From: Nitrosomonadales bacterium
GTDB lineage: Bacteria > Pseudomonadota > Gammaproteobacteria > Burkholderiales > Gallionellaceae
Assembly: GCA_016218465.1 (NCBI GenBank)
Contig: JACREA010000014.1
Coordinates: 1-11,585, forward strand
DNA: 11,585 nt
Reading direction: 5' to 3'
A model generated the notes under the pieces. That model did not search any database, had not been told where the DNA came from, and worked only from the letters and a program-made list of their open reading frames with translations. This document shows, one piece after another, positions 7,592 to 11,585 of the stretch; positions within the stretch are counted from its first letter, which is position 1; every line of letters begins with the position of its first letter. The translations under genes were made by a program, and so were the position numbers.

Positions 7592-7620
7592 ACCTGCGCA
7601 CCTATTATAGAGGCGCAGGT
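7592..7620 (-). promoter_or_regulatory. Perfect 8-bp dyad flanking a TATAAT box, upstream of the SPFH gene
   Basis: Arms acctgcgc (7592-7599) and gcgcaggt (7613-7620) are exact inverted repeats separated by 13 nt. The spacer holds a perfect minus-strand TATAAT (7604-7609). Transcription would start near 7597, giving a leader of about 50 nt before the SPFH start. AT-rich sequence lies upstream (7621-7637), but no good TTGACA sits at the right distance. The arrangement suits a repressor or activator dyad over a -10 element. It could also be a hairpin ending the histidine kinase transcript, but no T-run follows on the minus strand. Confidence 0.45.
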
Positions 7621-7703
7621 AATATATATTTTAATTCGAGCATCCAAAGCGCATATTCGTCATTGTGTATTTATCCCGGTTCACTCAACGCAATTAAGCT
7701 TCA

Positions 7704-9035
7704 TCAAGCCTTGAAGCTCACCGTCACCCTCAATCCCTGTCCTTTGCTCACCGGCTGCATCTGCAATGTTGCGTCATGCACCTCTGCAATCCGTTTGACG
7801 ATGGACAGCCCCAAGCCGCTTCCGCTGGCCTGAGTGCCCAGAGGACGATAGAACCGTTCCAGCACCTTGTCCCGCTCCTGTTCCGGAATGCCCGGGCCGT
7901 TATCGCTCACCGACAGTCTTATTTCTCCCTGTTCACGGACGATGCACACCTGCACTGATGTTCCTGGCGGTGTATGCCGTATCGCATTATCGAGCACGCT
8001 GCGCAACAACACTCGCAACAGCCCGGGATTGCCGCGCACCGTAGCTTCATCGCCCGCCAGCAATTCGAGTTGTACACCCTTTTCCAGCGCGGCTGGCACA
8101 AGCGCCGCAATCGCCTCGGCGGCGATATTCCTGAGTTGACAAGGTTCTGCTGTACTGCGATCCAGCGTATCCACCCTCGCCAGCGTCAGCAATTGTTCGA
8201 TCAGGTGTGCGGCACGGTCGCAGCCGAGAATCGCGTTATCGAGCGCATGGATGCGTTCCGCTTCTCCGGAAGCGGCCCTTGCCACTTGTGCCTGCGCCTT
8301 GATCGCAGCCACCGGTGTACGCAATTCATGCGCGGCATCTGCGGTAAAGCGTCGTTCTTTCTGCATGGAAGCATCGATGCGGATGAATAACCGGTTGAGC
8401 CGCTCGATCAGCGGCGCCACTTCGCGCGGGGCGGTCGATGCATCCAGCGCGGCGAGATTGTCCGGCTCGCGCTGCTCCACCTCGCGGGCCAGCTTGTCCA
8501 GCGGGCGCAAGCCGCGCATCACCGCGATCCACAGCAGGAATGCCAGCAACGGCAGGGAAAACCACAGCGGACGCAGAAGGTTACCCGCGATGCCGCGCGC
8601 CAGATCCTTGCGCACATCGGAGTGTTCCGCCACATGGATCAGGTATTCGCCGGATTCATCCCAAGTACTGAAGACGCGCCAGCGTTTTCCGTCGATGATG
8701 TTGTCGCTGAAGCCGCGCTCTTTGCTCGCCAGCGGTTGTTGCGGGGCGTTGGCGGAATGCAGGCGCAACTGCTGCCCTTTCTCCCATACCTGGAACGCGA
8801 CGCGGCGCGCATATTTGTGCAACAGCGGTGTATGCTCGGTTTCCAGTTCATCGATCTCGTGCGTTGCCTGGACGACCAGTAACGCAGCCGTCTGCGCCAA
8901 GTGCGCATCCAGCACCTCGTCGAATTCCTCGCGTGCATCAAGGTAGGTGAAGGCGGTCGCGCCGAGCCAGACCAGTGTGATCGCCGCCAATGCCATGACC
9001 AGCAGGCGTTGTTTGAGCGATGTGCGTTGTGCCAT
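7704..9035 (-). CDS. Sensor histidine kinase, QseC-like
   Basis: A 443-residue inner-membrane kinase. Helices at about 10-30 and 155-173 enclose a periplasmic segment of about 125 residues that resembles the two-component sensor N-terminal domain of QseC-type kinases. A HAMP-like linker (about 174-226) follows, then the H-box AAHELRTPVAAIKAQAQ with phospho-acceptor His236. The ATPase domain has N-box Asn350 (LDNAIRH), DNGPGIP (378-384), RFYRP (394-398) and GSGLGLSIVK (405-414). All catalytic motifs are intact. It starts 1 nt after the stop of the response regulator (TGAAATG), so the pair is coupled. E. coli QseC is reported to respond to autoinducer-3 and catecholamines. That should not be transferred here, where linkage to a heme operon suggests a redox, gas or metal signal. 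Last gene of the operon. Confidence 0.93.
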   Translation of the reverse strand: MAQRTSLKQRLLVMALAAITLVWLGATAFTYLDAREEFDEVLDAHLAQTAALLVVQATHEIDELETEHTPLLHKYARRVAFQVWEKGQQLRLHSANAPQQPLASKERGFSDNIIDGKRWRVFSTWDESGEYLIHVAEHSDVRKDLARGIAGNLLRPLWFSLPLLAFLLWIAVMRGLRPLDKLAREVEQREPDNLAALDASTAPREVAPLIERLNRLFIRIDASMQKERRFTADAAHELRTPVAAIKAQAQVARAASGEAERIHALDNAILGCDRAAHLIEQLLTLARVDTLDRSTAEPCQLRNIAAEAIAALVPAALEKGVQLELLAGDEATVRGNPGLLRVLLRSVLDNAIRHTPPGTSVQVCIVREQGEIRLSVSDNGPGIPEQERDKVLERFYRPLGTQASGSGLGLSIVKRIAEVHDATLQMQPVSKGQGLRVTVSFKA

Positions 9036-9036
9036 T

Positions 9037-9705
9037 TCAGATGGCCTTGTCGCGCGGAATAAGGTAGCCGACGCCGCGTATGGTTTCGATCAGTTCGGGG
9101 GAAAGCTTGCGGCGCAGGTGATGGATATGCACCTCCACAGCATTGCTTTCGATCTCGTCGCCCCACGCGTAGAGCTGTTCTTCGAGCTTGGCACGCGACA
9201 GCACTTTTCCCGCGTTGATCATCAGGGCATGTAGTAGCGCGAATTCCTTGACCGAAAGCTCAACCGGCTTATCCCGGTACAGCACGCGATGAGCAGCGGG
9301 GTCGAGCCTGGCCCCGGCAATCTCCAGCAAGGGCTCTGTCTTCCCGCTGGCGCGGCGTACCAGTGCGCGCAGGCGCGCCGCCAGCTCGCCCATGTCGAAC
9401 GGCTTGACCAGATAATCGTCCGCGCCGGTATCCAGCCCTTTGATGCGGTCATCCACCGTATCCATTGCGGTCAGGATCAGCACGGGTGTCGGGATGTTGC
9501 GACTGCGCAGGCGGCGCAACACTTCCAGCCCGGAAAGGCGCGGCAAGCCCAGATCAAGCACCACCGCTGCATAGGGCTCGGTGGAGAGCGCCTGTTCCGC
9601 CGACGCGCCATCTTTCATCCAGTCAACCGCATAACCGGACTGCTTCAAGCCAGCCTGAATCGCATCGCCCAGCAAGGAATCATCTTCGACTACCAGTACG
9701 CGCAT
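9037..9705 (-). CDS. OmpR-family response regulator, QseB/PmrA-like
   Basis: A 222-residue two-domain regulator. The receiver (1-115) has acidic pair Glu7-Asp8-Asp9, phospho-acceptor Asp51 (VVLDLGLP), Thr79 (ILTA) and Lys101 (LVKPF). A winged-helix domain (about 126-220) has the typical VEVHIHHLRRKL recognition segment and RGVGY near the end. Two adjacent ATGs occur (9708 and 9705). The second is chosen because AGGGG then lies 6 nt upstream and MRVLVVEDD is the usual start. It lies 25 nt after the cytochrome b stop and 1 nt before the kinase. QseB/PmrA-type regulators bind direct CTTAA repeats one helical turn apart, and exactly such a site lies before the first gene of this operon, so it is the obvious candidate for autoregulation. 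An intact receiver and kinase pair argues for regulated rather than constitutive action. Confidence 0.94.
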   Translation of the reverse strand: MRVLVVEDDSLLGDAIQAGLKQSGYAVDWMKDGASAEQALSTEPYAAVVLDLGLPRLSGLEVLRRLRSRNIPTPVLILTAMDTVDDRIKGLDTGADDYLVKPFDMGELAARLRALVRRASGKTEPLLEIAGARLDPAAHRVLYRDKPVELSVKEFALLHALMINAGKVLSRAKLEEQLYAWGDEIESNAVEVHIHHLRRKLSPELIETIRGVGYLIPRDKAI

Positions 9706-9730
9706 CATCCGCCCCTGAGTTAAATGTCAT

Positions 9731-10396
9731 TCAATCGTCATCGTGGTGTCCGGCCTGTGCTGCAATCGCACTTGGCGTCACCAGTCCGGTTGCCGGATAT
9801 CCGACCCAGAATGCCACAACAGCGGCCAGTATTATGACACCCAGCCAGAGATTTGAGCGACGAATACCTTGATCCGGTTCGGCGGACTTGAAACCGGTAA
9901 CCATGGAACGCACCAGATTCTCGCGGTGCATCAGGCTGCTCACCACCACCCCGGCGATGTGGATTGATACCACAGCCAGCATGGCACTGGCGACGAACTC
10001 ATGCAGTTCCTTCACCGCCTCTCCACCGACATCCTGAAACGACATCACCCCGGTGGCTCCAGATGAAATGCCCAGCCCCAGCAACAGCCAGATCGCCATG
10101 CTTCCGGCCGGGTTGTGCCCGACGTAATGTACCGGCTTGCCTTTGAACAGCGACCGCACGTAAGACACAATCTCGCCGGGCTTAAACATGAACGAGCGGA
10201 ACTGCGCATAACGTGTGCCGAAAAACCCCCACAGCAACCTGAACCCGATCAGACCCAGCAGGGTATAGCCAAGCACTACGTGGATATCGCGATATCGCTC
10301 CGATTCCGCTGTCAAAAATGCACCGCTAAATGACAACGCCAGCAGCCAGTGAAAAATCCGCGTCGGCACGTCCCAAACCAGAATACGTTGACTCAT
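9731..10396 (-). CDS. Cytochrome b561 family (Ni-hydrogenase cytochrome b type) membrane protein
   Basis: A 221-residue di-heme membrane cytochrome b that probably passes electrons from quinol to the periplasmic DHC encoded just upstream. Five hydrophobic segments are visible (about 14-30, 38-58, 98-118, 135-155 and 183-203). His16 (RIFHWLL), His39 (RDIHVVLGY), His132 (LHEF) and His146 (VSIHIAGV) are the likely ligands of two b hemes. YVGHNPAGS (91-99) is a motif common in the soluble-cytochrome-linked members. Most relatives have four helices. The fifth helix, followed by a short HHDDD tail, is an addition. AGGAGA lies 6 nt before the start, and the gene begins 12 nt after the DHC stop. The family also serves hydrogenases and formate dehydrogenases, but none is present. 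The redox partner is inferred from context. Confidence 0.93.
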   Translation of the reverse strand: MSQRILVWDVPTRIFHWLLALSFSGAFLTAESERYRDIHVVLGYTLLGLIGFRLLWGFFGTRYAQFRSFMFKPGEIVSYVRSLFKGKPVHYVGHNPAGSMAIWLLLGLGISSGATGVMSFQDVGGEAVKELHEFVASAMLAVVSIHIAGVVVSSLMHRENLVRSMVTGFKSAEPDQGIRRSNLWLGVIILAAVVAFWVGYPATGLVTPSAIAAQAGHHDDD

Positions 10397-10408
10397 GACA
10401 ATCTCCTT

Positions 10409-10927
10409 TTACCTGGGTATTTTGATATTGCGTTCACTGAAATCACCGCGATCCGCCTGCGGGTGACAAGCCGCGCAATTGGCCGGGCTTTTCACCTGCT
10501 GGCTCTTCCAAACCGCTGGGTTGATTTCGTGACTGTCGTGCTTGCGCTTGAACCATATGGACTCGCTGATCCGCAGCGGCGCAGTCGGTGCGCTCCATCG
10601 GTTGGAAGCGTTGTTCACCAGAAATGCGGTGATCTCCTTGTTGTCCTGTGCATCCAGCGAAGCATCCGAGCCGAAATGTTTGTCCAGGCCGGACATGACC
10701 TTGCGCCATGATTCGGCAGGCAACAGACCCGGTGCATAGGCGACGTGACAAGTTGAGCATTCCTGCTGGAACCTGGCGTTGGTTTGTGCGGGCTGGAGCG
10801 GTTTGCCGCGATTTTCGCCGCCGTATTTCCCGCTGTCATTATCTGCCCGTGCTGCGGACATCGTTACACTCATAGCCAAAATGGCAACTGCAAGCGCGCG
10901 GGGAAAATTTCTATAATAAATTGACAT
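10409..10927 (-). CDS. Diheme cytochrome c (DHC)
   Basis: A 172-residue exported cytochrome. Residues 1-28 are a signal peptide (hydrophobic 11-24, cleavage after ARA). Two c-type heme sites are present: CSTCH (57-61) and CAACH (151-155). The C-terminal part (SIWFKRKHDSHEI, PAVW, NCAACHPQAD, ending IKIPR) is the recognisable DHC signature. DHC from Rhodobacter sphaeroides is known to be the redox partner of SHP, and here it lies between the SHP and cytochrome b genes, fitting membrane-to-periplasm electron transfer. The frame extends to an ATG at 10945 that overlaps the SHP stop. AGGAG 6 nt before the ATG at 10927 and the clean signal peptide make the shorter start much better. Heme attachment would need the cytochrome c maturation system, which is not in this window. 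Confidence 0.94.
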   Translation of the reverse strand: MSIYYRNFPRALAVAILAMSVTMSAARADNDSGKYGGENRGKPLQPAQTNARFQQECSTCHVAYAPGLLPAESWRKVMSGLDKHFGSDASLDAQDNKEITAFLVNNASNRWSAPTAPLRISESIWFKRKHDSHEINPAVWKSQQVKSPANCAACHPQADRGDFSERNIKIPR

Positions 10928-10944
10928 ATCAGTCTCCTTGAGCA

Positions 10945-11361
10945 CTATTTAACGGCAAGCAGATAAGTAAGCACATCGCCTTTTTCCTGCGGTGTGCAGA
11001 CACGATCAAGCACATCGTTGCAATTGCGCTTGAACCATTTTGCGACTTTGCCCGGATCAGTAAACCGCTCCGCATTAACAGACGGCGCTAACGGTTGTAT
11101 GGCTTTATCGGTCTTTGCATGCTTGCCCGGCGCAGCGGGATTTTCGGTATGGCAGGAAGAGCAGCTCCATTCATGACCGTGCTTTGTCCTGAAAAAACTC
11201 TCGCCGCGCGCAGCCGAGAACCCCTGAAAACCGGGGGTGTCCGACGCTTCCTTCTGGATTGAAGCTAGTATCTCGTTGTGGGTTTCCGCAAAAGCGGATT
11301 GCGCCGCCAATCCGGCAGCAAACACAAGCGCCAAACCTGATGTATGGAATATTTTCAACAT
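10945..11361 (-). CDS. shp: Sphaeroides heme protein (SHP)-type monoheme cytochrome c, DUF1924
   Basis: A 138-residue periplasmic protein: signal peptide 1-25 (cleavage after AQSAFA) and a mature part of about 113 residues, the length of the R. sphaeroides SHP. The heme site is CSSCH (67-71). SVNAERFTDP (94-103) contains Asn96, which aligns by context with the Asn ligand of SHP that leaves the iron on reduction and opens a site for O2 or NO. Cys114 and Cys122 (RNCNDVLDRVCT) match the cysteine pair that forms a disulfide near that Asn. The frame is open to an ATG at 11460, but that extension would destroy the signal peptide. AGGAG about 8 nt before the ATG at 11361 supports the short form. It is the first gene of the operon. 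Its physiological substrate is unsettled; oxygen, NO and peroxide reactions have been discussed for the family. Confidence 0.93.
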   Translation of the reverse strand: MLKIFHTSGLALVFAAGLAAQSAFAETHNEILASIQKEASDTPGFQGFSAARGESFFRTKHGHEWSCSSCHTENPAAPGKHAKTDKAIQPLAPSVNAERFTDPGKVAKWFKRNCNDVLDRVCTPQEKGDVLTYLLAVK

Positions 11362-11394
11362 TTTTGATCTCCTGAATTGAACTACGAGGAGTGC

Positions 11395-11427
11395 AGAATA
11401 GAAGGCCAAGCTTAAGGAATGCTTAAG
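11395..11427 (-). promoter_or_regulatory. Candidate QseB/PmrA-type regulator box and -10 element of the SHP operon
   Basis: Two CTTAAG hexamers at 11411-11416 and 11422-11427 are separated by 5 nt, so their centres are 11 bp (one helical turn) apart. This reads as CTTAA-N6-CTTAA on both strands, the site reported for QseB, and is close to the PmrA box. A minus-strand TATTCT at 11395-11400 is a plausible -10, with the proximal half-site in the -35 region and no good TTGACA, as expected for an activated promoter. The leader to the SHP start would be about 27 nt. A QseB-like regulator is encoded in the same operon. Inference from motif and context. Confidence 0.6.
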
Positions 11428-11430
11428 CGC

Positions 11431-11457
11431 AAAATAATATTTTGGAGTCAATCCCCA
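11431..11457 (-). terminator. Weak candidate terminator downstream of tRNA-Thr
   Basis: On the minus strand, UGGGG (11453-11457) can pair with CUCCA (11443-11447) around a 5-nt loop, with one G-U pair. The mixed A/T tail ATATTATTTT (11431-11440) follows. The stem is short and the tail imperfect. It is well placed to separate the tRNA transcript from the SHP operon promoter, but transcription could also read through. Confidence 0.3.
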
Positions 11458-11483
11458 CAATGAGTTGCAGTGAGGGAGATGGA

Positions 11484-11559
11484 TGGTGCCGCTTGACGGA
11501 CTCGAACTGTCGACCTACCGCTTACAAGGCGGTTGCTCTACCAACTGAGCTAAAGCGGC
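11484..11559 (-). tRNA. tRNA-Thr (anticodon TGT)
   Basis: A complete 76-nt cloverleaf with encoded CCA. The acceptor stem GCCGCTT pairs fully with AAGCGGC, including the G1-C72 and C2-G71 pairs usual for Thr. The D arm is GCTCAGTTGGTAGAGC. The anticodon stem ACCGC/GCGGT is perfect, with loop CTTGTAA, giving anticodon TGT for ACA codons. The T arm is GACAG-TTCGAGT-CCGTC, with one A52-C62 mismatch where most relatives have G-C. The rest is standard, so the gene is probably functional. It lies just upstream of the SHP operon on the same strand. Confidence 0.95.
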
Positions 11560-11585
11560 ATTACGGAAAAACGGGGCTGCTAGAA

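Noticed and set aside
7697..7718. Perfect 7-bp hairpin (AGCTTCA/TGAAGCT) spanning the histidine kinase stop, possible terminator
   Set aside because: It has a short AT-containing stem and only TAATTG follows on the minus strand, with no U-tract. It could be a weak hairpin, but support is too thin.

Overview
All supported genes in this window lie on the minus strand, so transcription runs from high to low coordinates. The content suggests a Gram-negative proteobacterium. A betaproteobacterium of the Nitrosomonadales/Gallionellaceae kind is my best guess, based on the sphaeroides-type heme protein operon with QseBC-like regulators, the CHASE2 signalling genes and the tRNA type. No rRNA or other strong taxonomic marker is present, so this is inference. 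I see no insertion sequence, CRISPR array, integrase or phage gene.

Right end (about 11560 to 7704): a tRNA-Thr(UGU) is followed by a tight five-gene operon. The genes are a monoheme SHP-type cytochrome c, a diheme cytochrome c (DHC), a membrane cytochrome b561, an OmpR-type response regulator and a QseC-type histidine kinase. Gaps range from 1 to 22 nt. Upstream of the first gene is CTTAAG-N5-CTTAAG, which matches the CTTAA-N6-CTTAA site described for QseB/PmrA-type regulators. The operon therefore probably encodes its own control. The likely electron path is quinol to cytochrome b561 to DHC to SHP in the periplasm, with SHP as a heme protein that can bind small gases.

Middle (7620 to 5364): a single-copy SPFH/prohibitin-like membrane protein has its own promoter region, with a dyad around a TATAAT box. 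It is followed by a 136-nt leader with interleaved inverted repeats, and then a TerC/YjbE-type membrane protein coupled to a UspA-type universal stress protein. This looks like a stress or metal-homeostasis group.

Left end (5226 to 1): a phosphosignalling operon. It encodes a membrane CHASE2-TPR-Ser/Thr kinase, a PP2C phosphatase, a protein with one canonical and one degenerate FHA domain, and a second CHASE2 sensor. The last gene runs off the left edge, so its output domain is not visible. Kinase, phosphatase and phospho-Thr reader together form a complete write/erase/read set. A shared E-x-T-M-x-L motif in the kinase linker and in the FHA linker suggests a common phosphosite. No intergenic stretch exceeds 300 bases.
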